Assembly (NCBI RefSeq): GCF_002094975.1
Contig: NZ_CP015283.1
Location: forward strand, 1,039,501-1,103,500
Direction of reading: 5' to 3'
From: Streptococcus salivarius
GTDB taxonomy: Bacteria; Bacillota; Bacilli; Lactobacillales; Streptococcaceae
Length of the DNA: 64,000 nucleotides
The position numbers were made by a program, and so were the translations under genes. The notes below the pieces were generated by a model that worked only from the letters and a program-made list of their open reading frames with translations, did no database searches and was not told where the DNA came from. Positions 1-8,567 of this stretch are shown here, piece by piece; position 1 is the first letter of the stretch, and every line of letters begins with the position of its first letter.

Positions 1-18
1 TACTAGAAAGGACTATCT

Positions 19-483
19 ATGTCACGTTCACAAGCTACTATTCTGACCAACATGTGTCTTATCGAAGATGACCATGGAAATATTGTCATGCAAATTCGCG
101 ATCCCAAGCGTTATTCTTGGTCGGGTGCTGCCCTACCTGGTGGTCATATTGAAGCACACGAGGGGCTAGTGGAGTCAGTTATTCGTGAGGTCAAGGAAGA
201 AACTGGATTGACCATTAAAAATCCTAAATTGGTTGGTATGAAGCATTGGTACACGACAGAAGACGAGCGTTATCTCGTTTTCCTCTATAGAACTTCAGAC
301 TTTGAAGGAGACATTCATTCGACAGAAGAGGGAGAAGTCCGTTGGGTTGCCAGGGAGGACGTACCTAAGATGGAGCTGGCCTATGACATGCTCAACCTCC
401 TGCACGTGTTTGAAGAGGATCAACTCTCTGAACTTTTCTATCGTGAGCGTCTTGAAAATGACTTTATCCGAGAATTTTGGTAA
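19..483 (+). CDS. Nudix hydrolase (MutT family)
   Basis: A 154-residue single-domain Nudix protein. The Nudix box spans about residues 41-64 and fits GX5EX7REUXEEXGU, with the REVKEETGL core visible. Family members hydrolyse nucleoside diphosphates linked to another group, often as house-cleaning enzymes for oxidised nucleotides. The substrate cannot be read from the sequence, so I do not call it MutX or MutT specifically. The start ATG follows a GAAAGGA ribosome binding site. A hairpin terminator follows directly, so the gene ends its own transcription unit; the upstream part lies outside the window. Confidence 0.85.
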   Translation: MSRSQATILTNMCLIEDDHGNIVMQIRDPKRYSWSGAALPGGHIEAHEGLVESVIREVKEETGLTIKNPKLVGMKHWYTTEDERYLVFLYRTSDFEGDIHSTEEGEVRWVAREDVPKMELAYDMLNLLHVFEEDQLSELFYRERLENDFIREFW

Positions 484-490
484 TAATATG

Positions 491-523
491 AACTATTTAT
501 TCAGATGAATGAATAGTTTTTTT
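491..523 (+). terminator. Rho-independent terminator after the Nudix gene
   Basis: Two 12-base arms (491-502 and 507-518) pair with one G-T wobble around a 4-base AGAT loop, followed by a T run to 523. Confidence 0.8.
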
Positions 524-631
524 GTCGTAAAAATCAGATATAAGAGCTTTAAATAAGTATTTTTTAGATTTTGCAATGACGATAAAATTAATAAAAATGA
601 AAATTATAATCGATAAAAGTTCATTTTTCCA

Positions 632-660
632 TTGACAAATGCATAATAATACATTATTAT
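632..660 (+). promoter_or_regulatory. Promoter of the tandem binding-protein operon, with an overlapping dyad
   Basis: TTGACA at 632-637, a 17-base spacer, then TATTAT at 655-660. The 18-base dyad at 643-660 has 8-base arms and a 2-base centre, and covers the spacer and -10 box, as a repressor operator might. The promoter is well supported; the operator role is inference. Confidence 0.65.
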
Positions 661-698
661 ACTTACATAAGTTAATAAATATAGAAAAGAGATTGATT

Positions 699-1511
699 AT
701 GAAAACATGGAAAAAACTTTTGTTGGGGTTTGCAGGGATCTTTGCTTTGACGACTTTAGCAGCTTGTTCTTCGTCGAAGGACACTTTGGAAAAGGTGAAA
801 GATAAAGGAACTTTGACAGTTGCTCTTAATCCTCACTTTGCTCCTTTTGAATTCAAGACAATCCAAAATGGTAAGGATACGATTGTTGGAGCTGATGTCG
901 AAATTGCTAAGGCTATTGCAGATGAGCTTGGTGTAAAAGTCAAATTCTCTGAAATGTCTTTTGATAATGTCTTGGCCAATGTTCAATCTGGTAAGGCAGA
1001 CATTGCCATTTCAGGAATCTCAGCTACTGAAGAACGTCAAAAAATCTTTGATTTCTCAGATACCTACTATGAGTCTGAAACAGTTCTTGTTGTTAAAAAA
1101 GATGCGACAGGAACTTACAAACAAACCGGTGATTTTGCTAAAAAATCTGTAGCCGTTCAAAAAGGTTCTATTCAAGAAAACATCGCCAAAGCCAACTTGT
1201 CAGATGCTAATGTGGTATCCTTGGCACAACCTGGTGAAGCTATCAATGAATTGAAATCTGGTCAAGTTGAAGGAGTGGTTCTTGAAAAAGCCATTGCACA
1301 AGGTTATGTAGATCAAAACAGTGATTTAGCTGTGTCAGACATTGCGCTCAAGTCTGATTCAAAAGATGCCTATGCTGTCGCAATGCCTAAAGGAAGCGAT
1401 AAGCTAAAAGCAAAGGTTAATAAGGTTATCGCTAAACTCAAAAAAGAAGGTAAGATTGACAGATATGTTCAAGATGCCTATGCTCTTTCACTTAAGAGTT
1501 CTACTAAATAA
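699..1511 (+). CDS. Amino-acid ABC transporter substrate-binding lipoprotein, copy 1
   Basis: A 270-residue family 3 (polar amino acid) extracellular solute-binding protein. The signal peptide ends in a LAAC lipobox with the lipidated cysteine at about residue 23, so it should sit on the outer face of the membrane. The APFEFK and GADVEIAKAIA segments are typical of the fold. The ATG at 699 is chosen over an upstream in-frame codon because it begins the signal peptide and follows AAAAGAGA. The next gene is a paralog 11 bases downstream with no terminator between, so the two are probably co-transcribed. No permease or ATPase gene is adjacent. The ligand is unknown. Confidence 0.88.
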   Translation: MKTWKKLLLGFAGIFALTTLAACSSSKDTLEKVKDKGTLTVALNPHFAPFEFKTIQNGKDTIVGADVEIAKAIADELGVKVKFSEMSFDNVLANVQSGKADIAISGISATEERQKIFDFSDTYYESETVLVVKKDATGTYKQTGDFAKKSVAVQKGSIQENIAKANLSDANVVSLAQPGEAINELKSGQVEGVVLEKAIAQGYVDQNSDLAVSDIALKSDSKDAYAVAMPKGSDKLKAKVNKVIAKLKKEGKIDRYVQDAYALSLKSSTK

Positions 1512-1522
1512 GGGGTTATTAT

Positions 1523-2320
1523 ATGAAGAAATTTTGGTTTATCCTTACAGCTCTAGTCGCCACGTGCTTTCTAGTTGCTTGTAGTGGAAGTCAGGGAGTA
1601 AGTCCCAAAACGATTAAGGAAAAGAAAAAAATTGTCGTGGCAACAGAATCTGAATTTGCGCCTTTTGAGTTCAAATCGTTGGTTAACGGCAAAGATACGC
1701 TGGTTGGAGCAGATATCGAGTTGGCCAAAGCTATCGGTGAAAAACTCGGTGTAAAGGTTGAATTTTCCGTGATGTCTTTTGATAATGTTCTTGCTAACGT
1801 GCAAAGTGGTAAAGCTGATATCGCCATTGCTGGTATTTCGGTGACAGACGAACGTAAGAAGGTTTATGATTTTTCAGACAGCTACTATACGTCAGAAAAT
1901 GTAGTGATTGTCAAAAAAGACAAGGTAAATGACTACACAAGCACTGATAGTCTCGCTAAACAAACGGTCGGTACGCAAAAAGGGTCTGTCCAAGAAACCG
2001 TTGCTAAGAAACAAATCCCTAAGGCAAGTGTCGTATCACTAGCTTCAAATGGTGAAATGATTAACGAACTTAAATCAGGTCAGCTTCAAGCAGTTGTACT
2101 TGAGAAGGCCATTGCAGAAGGTTATATCGCTCAAAATGATGATTTAACCCTTGCCAACTTTAATCTCAAGTCAGATGGTACAGATGCTTATGCCGTCGCA
2201 ACACGTAAGGGTTCAGATGACTTGCTTAAAGAAATCAATGCCGTCATCAAAGAGACTAAGGACTCTGGAAAATTTGACCAATGGTTGAAAGAAGCATCAA
2301 CCTACAAACAAAGTAAGTAA
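1523..2320 (+). CDS. Amino-acid ABC transporter substrate-binding lipoprotein, copy 2
   Basis: A 265-residue paralog of the preceding gene, with a lipobox LVAC (cysteine about residue 20) and the same APFEFK, MSFDNVLANVQSGKADIAI and DFSDSYY blocks. It follows copy 1 by 11 bases behind an AGGGG ribosome binding site and is followed by a strong terminator, so the two form a bicistronic unit. It should deliver an amino acid to a membrane permease encoded elsewhere. Whether the two copies bind different ligands cannot be read from the sequence. Confidence 0.88.
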   Translation: MKKFWFILTALVATCFLVACSGSQGVSPKTIKEKKKIVVATESEFAPFEFKSLVNGKDTLVGADIELAKAIGEKLGVKVEFSVMSFDNVLANVQSGKADIAIAGISVTDERKKVYDFSDSYYTSENVVIVKKDKVNDYTSTDSLAKQTVGTQKGSVQETVAKKQIPKASVVSLASNGEMINELKSGQLQAVVLEKAIAEGYIAQNDDLTLANFNLKSDGTDAYAVATRKGSDDLLKEINAVIKETKDSGKFDQWLKEASTYKQSK

Positions 2321-2334
2321 ATTTAAAACTCCCG

Positions 2335-2367
2335 AGCACCTGAAACGAGCATGTTTCAGGTGCTTTC
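2335..2367 (+). terminator. Terminator of the binding-protein pair
   Basis: A perfect 12-base inverted repeat (2335-2346 and 2353-2364) with a 6-base loop. The T tract is short (TTCATC), so termination may be partial. Confidence 0.65.
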
Positions 2368-2439
2368 ATCAACAGTGAAAAGTCTCGTTTGGTCCTCGCT
2401 TTACTCACTTAGGGGGAGTCTCCAAAAATTCTTAAATCT

Positions 2440-2464
2440 AAAATGGGGCAATACCCCATTTTTT
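2440..2464 (+). terminator. Second intrinsic terminator upstream of the aminotransferase
   Basis: A 9-base stem (AAAATGGGG with CCCCATTTT) around a 5-base loop, followed by a T run. It lies 75 bases after the first terminator and immediately before the aminotransferase promoter. I see no gene in the 75 bases between. Confidence 0.7.
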
Positions 2465-2465
2465 A

Positions 2466-2494
2466 TTGAATTCTCTGCTAAAAACGGTTATTAT
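2466..2494 (+). promoter_or_regulatory. Promoter of the aminotransferase
   Basis: TTGAAT at 2466-2471, a 17-base spacer, TATTAT at 2489-2494. It starts within the T run of the preceding terminator. Confidence 0.65.
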
Positions 2495-2564
2495 CAAAGT
2501 AGGTAAGTCTGTTCAATAGACAAATGACATCGTATAGAGTGCTTAAGAAAAGCAAGGAGAAACT

Positions 2565-3674
2565 ATGAAGCTACCACGTTTTGGTGTTGAAGAATGGCTT
2601 AATGTCCATGAAAAATCTGCCATATATGATATCGCAGGAGTTTCAATTAAGGCCCTCACAATGGAAGAATTATTTGACCTGTCAGGCCTTGATAAGGACG
2701 CCTTTTTTGCCCAACTGCTAAAGAAAAAGATGGATTACGGCTGGATTGAGGGGGCACCAGAGTTCAAAACTCAGGTGGCTAGTTTATACAAGAACATGCC
2801 GGTTGATAATATCCTCCAAACCAACGGGGCAACGGGAGCGACGATGCTAGCCCTTTACGCTCTTATTGAGCCTGAAGACCATGTCATCTCCATGTATCCA
2901 ACTTATCAGCAGCTCTATGACATTCCTAAGTCACTAGGAGCAGATGTGGATCTCTGGGCGGTTGAAGAGGACAAGGGGTGGTTGCCTGATTTGGACCAAC
3001 TCCGTCGTCTGATTCGTCCTAATACAAAGATGATCTGTATTAACAATGCCAACAATCCTACCGGTGCCCTTATGGACGCTGCTTACCTCGAGGAGCTAGT
3101 GGCTATCGCTAAAGAAGTAGACGCCTATATCTTCTCAGATGAGGTCTATCGCAGTTTTGACCAGCCTGCACCTTCTATTGTGGATTTGTATGAAAAGGGC
3201 ATTGCCGTCAATAGTCTGTCAAAGACCTATTCCATTCCTGGTATTCGTGTGGGTTGGGTTGCTTCTAACACAGAGGTGGCGGATATTCTGCGTGACTACC
3301 GCGACTACACGATGATTTGTGCTGGTGTCTTTGATGATATGGTGGCTACCCTTGTCTTGGAAAATAAAGAAGCCATCCTAGAACGTAATCGTCAGATTGT
3401 AGAGGAAAATCTAGCTCTTATGGATGCGTGGATTGCCAAGGAACCTAAGGCGTCATGGATTAGACCTGCTAGTGTTTCCACCTCTTTCGTCAAATTAGAT
3501 GTGAATCGTCCTATCGAAGATTTTGCTTTAGAGCTTCTTCAGGACTATGGTGTTCTTGTGGTTCCGGGTAACCGTTTTGACAAGGAGTCCCATGTTCGCA
3601 TCGGTTATTGCTGTGACAAGGAAGTCCTTCAAAAGGGCTTAGAAAAATTGTCGCAATTTCTTAATAAATGTTGA
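2565..3674 (+). CDS. PLP-dependent aminotransferase, class I/II
   Basis: A 369-residue fold-type I aminotransferase. Visible motifs are NNPTG (about residues 165-169), the SDEVYR strand, and SLSKTYSIPGIRVGW, which holds the lysine that binds pyridoxal phosphate at about residue 220. It should act in the cytoplasm on an amino acid / 2-oxo acid pair; the substrate is not identifiable. The ATG follows CAAGGAG. It has its own promoter and lies between copies of an amino-acid-binding lipoprotein, which suggests a role in using the imported amino acid. That link is inference. Confidence 0.85.
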   Translation: MKLPRFGVEEWLNVHEKSAIYDIAGVSIKALTMEELFDLSGLDKDAFFAQLLKKKMDYGWIEGAPEFKTQVASLYKNMPVDNILQTNGATGATMLALYALIEPEDHVISMYPTYQQLYDIPKSLGADVDLWAVEEDKGWLPDLDQLRRLIRPNTKMICINNANNPTGALMDAAYLEELVAIAKEVDAYIFSDEVYRSFDQPAPSIVDLYEKGIAVNSLSKTYSIPGIRVGWVASNTEVADILRDYRDYTMICAGVFDDMVATLVLENKEAILERNRQIVEENLALMDAWIAKEPKASWIRPASVSTSFVKLDVNRPIEDFALELLQDYGVLVVPGNRFDKESHVRIGYCCDKEVLQKGLEKLSQFLNKC

Positions 3675-3699
3675 CAATACCACTAATTTTAAGTAAAAT
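3671..3699 (+). promoter_or_regulatory. Promoter of the third binding protein
   Basis: TTGACA at 3671-3676, a 17-base spacer, TAAAAT at 3694-3699. The -35 hexamer overlaps the TGA stop codon of the aminotransferase. Confidence 0.75.
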
Positions 3700-3735
3700 A
3701 AACGAGCAAAAATTATATTTATACAGGAGTTTCTT

Positions 3736-4530
3736 ATGAAAAAACTTTTCCTTGGAGCCATGGCTCTCCTTGCTGCCGTTACCTTGGTAGCATGTGGGTC
3801 AAAAAAAGACGCTTACGAATCTATTAAAGAAAATAAAAAACTTGTCGTGGCTGTCAGTCCAGACTATGCACCATTTGAGTTCAAAACTTTGGTCGACGGT
3901 AAAGACCAAGTTGTCGGTTCAGACATCAAGTTGGCACAAGCTATCGCTGATGAACTTGGGGTTAAACTTGAAGTGACAACTATGAGCTTTGACAATGTCC
4001 TTTCTAGCCTTCAAGCTGGTAAGGCTGATATTGCCATATCTGGTATCTCAGTGACAGATGAACGTAAGAAAACCTTCGATTTCTCAGATCCTTACTACGA
4101 AACACAAAATGCAATCATCGTTCGTAAAGATCAAGAATCTACCTACTCAAGCCTAGATGCTTTCAAGGGTAAAAAAGTTGCCGTTCAAAAAGGTACTATC
4201 GAAGAAGGACTTGCTAAGAAACAGTTGAAAGACTCAACAGTCGTATCACTTACAGCAATGGGTGAAGCTATTAACGAAGTTAAGTCTGGCCAAGTTGATG
4301 CTGTTGACCTTGAAAAACCAGTAGCAGAAGGTTACGTGGCACAAAATCCAGATTTGGCTTTGGCAAGTGTTGCCCTCAAAGTTGACGATGGTGATGCTAA
4401 AGCAGTCGCTATGGCTAAAGGCAATGACAAATTGAAAGAAGCAGTAAACAAGGTTATCAAGAAATTGAAAGACAATGGTACTTACGACGAGTACATCAAG
4501 GATGCTTCTAAATACACAGCAGTTGAATAA
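3736..4530 (+). CDS. Amino-acid ABC transporter substrate-binding lipoprotein, copy 3
   Basis: A 264-residue solute-binding lipoprotein (lipobox LVAC, cysteine about residue 20), a third paralog in the same cluster. It shares APFEFK, MSFDNVL, GKADIAISGISVTDERKK and DFSDPYYE with copies 1 and 2. It is followed by a terminator and preceded by its own strong promoter, so it forms a single-gene unit. As with the other copies, no partner permease is in the window. The start follows CAGGAG. Confidence 0.88.
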   Translation: MKKLFLGAMALLAAVTLVACGSKKDAYESIKENKKLVVAVSPDYAPFEFKTLVDGKDQVVGSDIKLAQAIADELGVKLEVTTMSFDNVLSSLQAGKADIAISGISVTDERKKTFDFSDPYYETQNAIIVRKDQESTYSSLDAFKGKKVAVQKGTIEEGLAKKQLKDSTVVSLTAMGEAINEVKSGQVDAVDLEKPVAEGYVAQNPDLALASVALKVDDGDAKAVAMAKGNDKLKEAVNKVIKKLKDNGTYDEYIKDASKYTAVE

Positions 4531-4537
4531 AAGAGAG

Positions 4538-4562
4538 CTAGAGGATGATTCCTCTAGTTTTT
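4538..4562 (+). terminator. Terminator after binding protein copy 3
   Basis: A perfect 8-base stem (4538-4545 and 4550-4557), 4-base loop TGAT, then a T run. Confidence 0.8.
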
Positions 4563-4645
4563 GTATGGTAAAGCCCCTGATAATCTCCAATAAGACTTAG
4601 AAAATAGTGTTGACATCAAAATTACTCAAACTTAAAAGATATTTC

Positions 4646-4674
4646 TTGACAGAAAAAGATCAGTCTTGTATACT
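4646..4674 (+). promoter_or_regulatory. Promoter of rpsU
   Basis: TTGACA at 4646-4651, a 17-base spacer, TATACT at 4669-4674. A second TTGACA at 4610-4615 with a weaker TAAAAG at 4633-4638 may be an upstream tandem promoter. Confidence 0.75.
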
Positions 4675-4721
4675 TGAATAGAACGTGTAAAATGTTACAT
4701 TATCTTGAGGAGGTGAATTCA

Positions 4722-4898
4722 ATGTCAAAAACAGTAGTACGTAAAAACGAATCACTTGACGACGCTCTTCGTCGTTTCAAACGTTCTGTGACTAAAGCTG
4801 GTACTCTTCAAGAGGCTCGTAAACGTGAACATTACGAAAAACCTTCTGTAAAACGTAAACGTAAATCAGAGGCAGCTCGCAAACGTAAAAAATTCTAA
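4722..4898 (+). CDS. rpsU: Ribosomal protein bS21
   Basis: A 58-residue basic protein of the 30S subunit. The N-terminal [17 protein letters not shown] segment is diagnostic, and the tail is rich in lysine and arginine. The start is the ATG at 4722, behind a very strong GAGGAGGTGA ribosome binding site; an upstream in-frame ATG at 4674 would sit inside the promoter. rpsU is followed by a terminator. In many bacteria rpsU, dnaG and rpoD form one operon; here an inverted mscL lies between rpsU and dnaG. Confidence 0.97.
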   Translation: MSKTVVRKNESLDDALRRFKRSVTKAGTLQEARKREHYEKPSVKRKRKSEAARKRKKF

Positions 4899-4924
4899 TT
4901 AAGAATGAAATTAACAGAAAAAAG

Positions 4925-4946
4925 CTTGAGATTACTCAAGTTTTTT
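4925..4946 (+). terminator. Terminator of rpsU
   Basis: CTTGAG and CTCAAG arms around ATTA, flanked by an A run and a T run. Confidence 0.8.
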
Positions 4947-4975
4947 CTTTTTCCTCGAATAAATAAGTCTCTTGG

Positions 4976-5012
4976 TATAAAAAAATAAGACGTCTGATAG
5001 TTCAGGCGTCTT
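4976..5012 (-). terminator. Terminator of mscL
   Basis: 11-base arms (4987-4997 and 5002-5012) with one mismatch. On the minus strand the stem is followed by a T run (A run at 4979-4985 on the plus strand). Confidence 0.75.
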
Positions 5013-5046
5013 AAGTTTCATATGCTTTTAGGTGAACAAATAAAGA

Positions 5047-5427
5047 TTATTTGTTTGCAAGAAGATCGCGGATTTCAGCAAGCAATTCTTCTTGTGATGG
5101 AGCTGCTGCTTCTTCAGTAGCTTCTTCTTCTTTTTTACCAAGAGCTACAGCGTGGTTAGCAGCTTTAACAACGAAGAAGAGGGTAGTACCAACGATGATG
5201 AAGTTGATAATTGCACTCAAGAAGTTACCGTAAGCGATACCGTTCCATGATAATTTAGAGAGGTTTTCAACGTTAGCAGCCTTAACAACTGGGTTAAGGA
5301 TAACTGGAGTGATAATATCACTTACAAGTGAAGTGATGATAGCGTTGAAGGCAGCTCCCATAACAACGGCTACAGCAAGATCAAGGACATTCCCCCTGAA
5401 TAAAAAATCTTTAAGTTCTTTAATCAT
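5047..5427 (-). CDS. mscL: Large-conductance mechanosensitive channel MscL
   Basis: A 126-residue membrane protein. The N-terminal amphipathic segment MIKELKDFLFRGNVLDLAVA and the TM1 sequence AVAVVMGAAFNAIITSLVSD are characteristic. A second transmembrane helix follows at about residues 65-90, then a charged Glu/Ala-rich C-terminal helix. MscL opens under high membrane tension to release solutes during hypo-osmotic shock. The gene has its own promoter and terminator and is read opposite to its neighbours rpsU and dnaG. Confidence 0.96.
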   Translation of the reverse strand: MIKELKDFLFRGNVLDLAVAVVMGAAFNAIITSLVSDIITPVILNPVVKAANVENLSKLSWNGIAYGNFLSAIINFIIVGTTLFFVVKAANHAVALGKKEEEATEEAAAPSQEELLAEIRDLLANK

Positions 5428-5463
5428 TTTGATAATGATTCCCTTCTTTTATTTATTTTTAAT

Positions 5464-5492
5464 AGTTTATCCAATTTTGTAATTCTTGACAA
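5464..5492 (-). promoter_or_regulatory. Promoter of mscL
   Basis: On the minus strand, TTGTCA (5492-5487), a 17-base spacer, TAAACT (5469-5464). Confidence 0.55.
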
Positions 5493-5521
5493 GGGATTTG
5501 CTCATGAAAAATCAATTTTAT

Positions 5522-5550
5522 TTTACTTTCATTTTTCATCGTGTTATAAT
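5522..5550 (+). promoter_or_regulatory. Promoter of dnaG-rpoD
   Basis: TTTACT at 5522-5527, a 17-base spacer, and an extended -10, TGTTATAAT, ending at 5550. Confidence 0.7.
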
Positions 5551-5589
5551 TAGAAGTAATGCAATTATGGTAAGATAGGGGGCAGTTAG

Positions 5590-7401
5590 ATGGTAATTGA
5601 TAAAGTTTTAATAGAAGATATTAAGAGCAGTACCAATATCGTCGACGTGATTGGTGAAGTTGTCAGTCTTAATCGCGCAGGTCGAAATTACCTCGGTCTC
5701 TGCCCTTTCCATAAGGAGAAAACCCCCTCATTTAATGTTATCGAGGATAGGCAGTTTTATCATTGTTTTGGTTGTGGAAAGTCTGGGGATGTCTTTAAAT
5801 TTTTAGAGGAATACCGTCAGATTTCTTTCCAAGAAAGTGTCAAGGTTCTGGCAGACCGCTTAGGTATTGCGGTTACGATAGATGCACCAAGACAGGCTCA
5901 GCAGCAGAATTCTCCTAATCAAGCCTTCTATGATCTTCATGAGGATGCGCTTAAGTTTTATCACGCAGTTCTGATGACGACTAAGATAGGAGAAGCAGCG
6001 CGTGCCTACCTCTATGAGCGTGGTATGACTGACGATTTACTTAAGACCTTCCAGATTGGTCTAGCCCCTGACGAACCAGATTATCTCTATCAGTCTGTAT
6101 CAAAAAAATATGACGAAGAGGTACTGACAGAATCAGGTCTTTTTAATCTTTCTGAAAGTAATCGTCTTTTCGATACTTTTAAAAATCGAATCATGTTTCC
6201 GCTTAAGAATGAGTTTGGAAAGACTATCGGTTTTTCAGGACGTGTTTGGAACAAGGACGATATTGAAAAAGGACAAGCCAAGTACAAAAATACGAGGGCT
6301 ACCCGCATTTTCAATAAGTCTTACGAACTCTACCACCTCGATCAGGCTAAGCCGGTGATTCAGAAGACCCATGAGGTCTATCTGATGGAGGGATTCATGG
6401 ATGTCATTGCCGCTTATAGGGCTGGGCATGTTAATGCTGTGGCTTCTATGGGGACGGCGTTGACTCCTGAACATGTCAATCGTCTGCGTAAACTCACCAA
6501 GAAAATTGTTCTGACCTATGATGGTGATAAGGCTGGGCAAAATGCGATTGCCAAGTCTCTTGAGCTTTTATCGGATTTTCAAGTTGATATTGTTAAAATT
6601 CCAGACAATATGGACCCTGATGAATATCTACAGAAAACATCCGAAGAGGCTTTGGGGAAACTTTTGGTCGAGTCCCGCATTTCAGATGTGGAATTTTGGA
6701 TAGGACAGCTCAAGCCCGCTAATGTAGACAATCTTCAAGCAGAGATTGCCTATGTTGAGCAGATTGCTAAGATTATTGCCAAGTCACCTTCTGTGACAGC
6801 ACAAAATTCCTACATTTCTAAGGTAGCTGACCTTTTGCCAGACTTTGATTTTTTCCAAGTCGAGCAAGCGGTCAATAACGAACGGTTGACCATGAGGAAT
6901 CAGCAGACGGCTCAATTATCGGCTGCTAGTAATAGTGCTTATGAGTCTTCAGCGTCAGGACTCAGAGGAACGGTCAAACTACCTTCTACACCTAAGATTA
7001 CAGGTCTTCGTCGGGCGGAAAATCAACTCTTCCATCGTATGCTTAATCATCCTATGATTTTGAATGACTATCGCATGAGAGAGGAGTTTTTCTTCCAAAC
7101 ACCTGAGTTAGAGGAGCTTTATCATATTCTGAAACAAGATGGTCAGATTGATACCGTAGCTTTGTCTCTACTTTCTCAAGAGATGCAAACAGCCTATTAT
7201 CAGGTTTTAGAGGAGATTTTACCACCTGAAACTAGTCTTGAAGAAGTTCAGGCTATCGAAGAGCGTAGAAATCATTTTTTGAGGGAACAGGACTTTCGTA
7301 AGCAAAGTAAACAAATAAGAGAATCAAGTAACCACGGTGATGTGGATGCAGCGGTGGAAGCCCTGCAGATGCTCATCGCCCAAAAACGAGATATGGAGTA
7401 A
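5590..7401 (+). CDS. dnaG: DNA primase
   Basis: A 603-residue primase that makes RNA primers at the replication fork and is recruited by the DnaB-type helicase. In order: a CHC2 zinc finger at about residues 37-62 (CPFH then CFGCG), the catalytic core, and a TOPRIM domain at about 260-345 with EGFMDV and the metal-binding DGDKAG. The C-terminal third should be the helicase-interaction region. The start follows TAGGGGG. rpoD begins 3 bases after the stop, a translationally coupled arrangement. Confidence 0.96.
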   Translation: MVIDKVLIEDIKSSTNIVDVIGEVVSLNRAGRNYLGLCPFHKEKTPSFNVIEDRQFYHCFGCGKSGDVFKFLEEYRQISFQESVKVLADRLGIAVTIDAPRQAQQQNSPNQAFYDLHEDALKFYHAVLMTTKIGEAARAYLYERGMTDDLLKTFQIGLAPDEPDYLYQSVSKKYDEEVLTESGLFNLSESNRLFDTFKNRIMFPLKNEFGKTIGFSGRVWNKDDIEKGQAKYKNTRATRIFNKSYELYHLDQAKPVIQKTHEVYLMEGFMDVIAAYRAGHVNAVASMGTALTPEHVNRLRKLTKKIVLTYDGDKAGQNAIAKSLELLSDFQVDIVKIPDNMDPDEYLQKTSEEALGKLLVESRISDVEFWIGQLKPANVDNLQAEIAYVEQIAKIIAKSPSVTAQNSYISKVADLLPDFDFFQVEQAVNNERLTMRNQQTAQLSAASNSAYESSASGLRGTVKLPSTPKITGLRRAENQLFHRMLNHPMILNDYRMREEFFFQTPELEELYHILKQDGQIDTVALSLLSQEMQTAYYQVLEEILPPETSLEEVQAIEERRNHFLREQDFRKQSKQIRESSNHGDVDAAVEALQMLIAQKRDME

Positions 7402-7404
7402 CAC

Positions 7405-8514
7405 ATGGCAAAGAAAAAACAAAATACAGCATTTAACGTTCAAGTCGCTGATTTCATTCGTAACCACAAAAAAGCTGGTACAGCAATTGATGATGAAGTC
7501 ACAGAAAAACTAGTTATCCCATTTGTTCTGGATGCTGATGGGATTGATGACCTTTTGGAACGTTTGACAGACGGTGGTATCTCTATCACTGATAAGGACG
7601 GAAATCCTTCATCTAAATATGTTGTTGAAGCCCCAAAACCAGAAGAGTTGACAGACGAGGAGCTTCTTGGTTCAAACTCAGCTAAGGTCAATGACCCTGT
7701 TCGTATGTACCTCAAAGAGATTGGGGTAGTGCCTCTCTTGAGTAACGAAGAAGAAAAAGAGTTGGCTATCGCTGTTGAAAATGGTGACTTGGAAGCTAAA
7801 CAACGTTTGGCAGAAGCTAACCTTCGTTTGGTAGTGTCAATCGCAAAACGTTATGTGGGACGTGGTATGCAGTTCTTGGACTTGATTCAAGAAGGTAACA
7901 TGGGGCTTATGAAAGCCGTTGATAAATTTGACTACTCTAAAGGGTTCAAATTCTCAACTTATGCGACATGGTGGATCCGTCAAGCAATTACTCGTGCCAT
8001 CGCAGACCAAGCACGTACCATCCGTATCCCAGTTCACATGGTTGAAACTATTAATAAATTGGTGCGTGAGCAACGTAACCTCTTGCAAGAGTTGGGACAA
8101 GACCCAACACCTGAGCAAATCGCTGAACGTATGGATATGACTCCAGATAAGGTTCGTGAAATCCTTAAGATTGCTCAAGAGCCAGTTTCTCTTGAAACAC
8201 CTATCGGTGAAGAAGATGATAGCCATTTAGGTGACTTTATCGAGGATGAAGTTATTGAAAATCCAGTAGATTACACAACTCGTGTGGTTCTTCGTGAACA
8301 ATTGGATGAAGTGCTTGATACTCTTACAGACCGTGAAGAGAATGTTCTTCGTCTCCGTTTCGGTCTTGACGATGGGAAGATGCGTACTTTGGAAGATGTT
8401 GGTAAAGTCTTCAACGTCACTCGCGAACGTATTCGTCAGATTGAAGCTAAAGCCCTTCGTAAATTGCGCCACCCAAGCCGTAGTAAACAACTTAAAGACT
8501 TTATTGAAGACTAA
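7405..8514 (+). CDS. rpoD: RNA polymerase primary sigma factor
   Basis: The 369-residue housekeeping sigma factor (SigA/RpoD). Region 1.2 ([10 protein letters not shown]), region 2 ([20 protein letters not shown] and [14 protein letters not shown]) and region 4 ([17 protein letters not shown]) are all visible. It directs RNA polymerase to TTGACA/TATAAT promoters such as those called in this window. The GGAGT ribosome binding site lies within the last codons of dnaG. Confidence 0.97.
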   Translation: MAKKKQNTAFNVQVADFIRNHKKAGTAIDDEVTEKLVIPFVLDADGIDDLLERLTDGGISITDKDGNPSSKYVVEAPKPEELTDEELLGSNSAKVNDPVRMYLKEIGVVPLLSNEEEKELAIAVENGDLEAKQRLAEANLRLVVSIAKRYVGRGMQFLDLIQEGNMGLMKAVDKFDYSKGFKFSTYATWWIRQAITRAIADQARTIRIPVHMVETINKLVREQRNLLQELGQDPTPEQIAERMDMTPDKVREILKIAQEPVSLETPIGEEDDSHLGDFIEDEVIENPVDYTTRVVLREQLDEVLDTLTDREENVLRLRFGLDDGKMRTLEDVGKVFNVTRERIRQIEAKALRKLRHPSRSKQLKDFIED

Positions 8515-8528
8515 GATAGTAAATGGAA

Positions 8529-8555
8529 GGGGCCTGATTATTAGGCCCTGATTTT
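8529..8555 (+). terminator. Weak hairpin between rpoD and the DUF59 gene
   Basis: GGGCCT (8530-8535) pairs with AGGCCC (8543-8548), followed only by TGATTTT. This is a weak or partial terminator at best; the downstream genes have no obvious promoter of their own, so some read-through is likely. Confidence 0.35.
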
Positions 8556-8567
8556 GGAGGGAAAGCT

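Noticed and set aside
497..784. 95-codon minus-strand open frame across the 5' region of the first binding protein
   Set aside because: It crosses a terminator and a promoter, has low-complexity Ile/Phe/Asn content, and no family resemblance.
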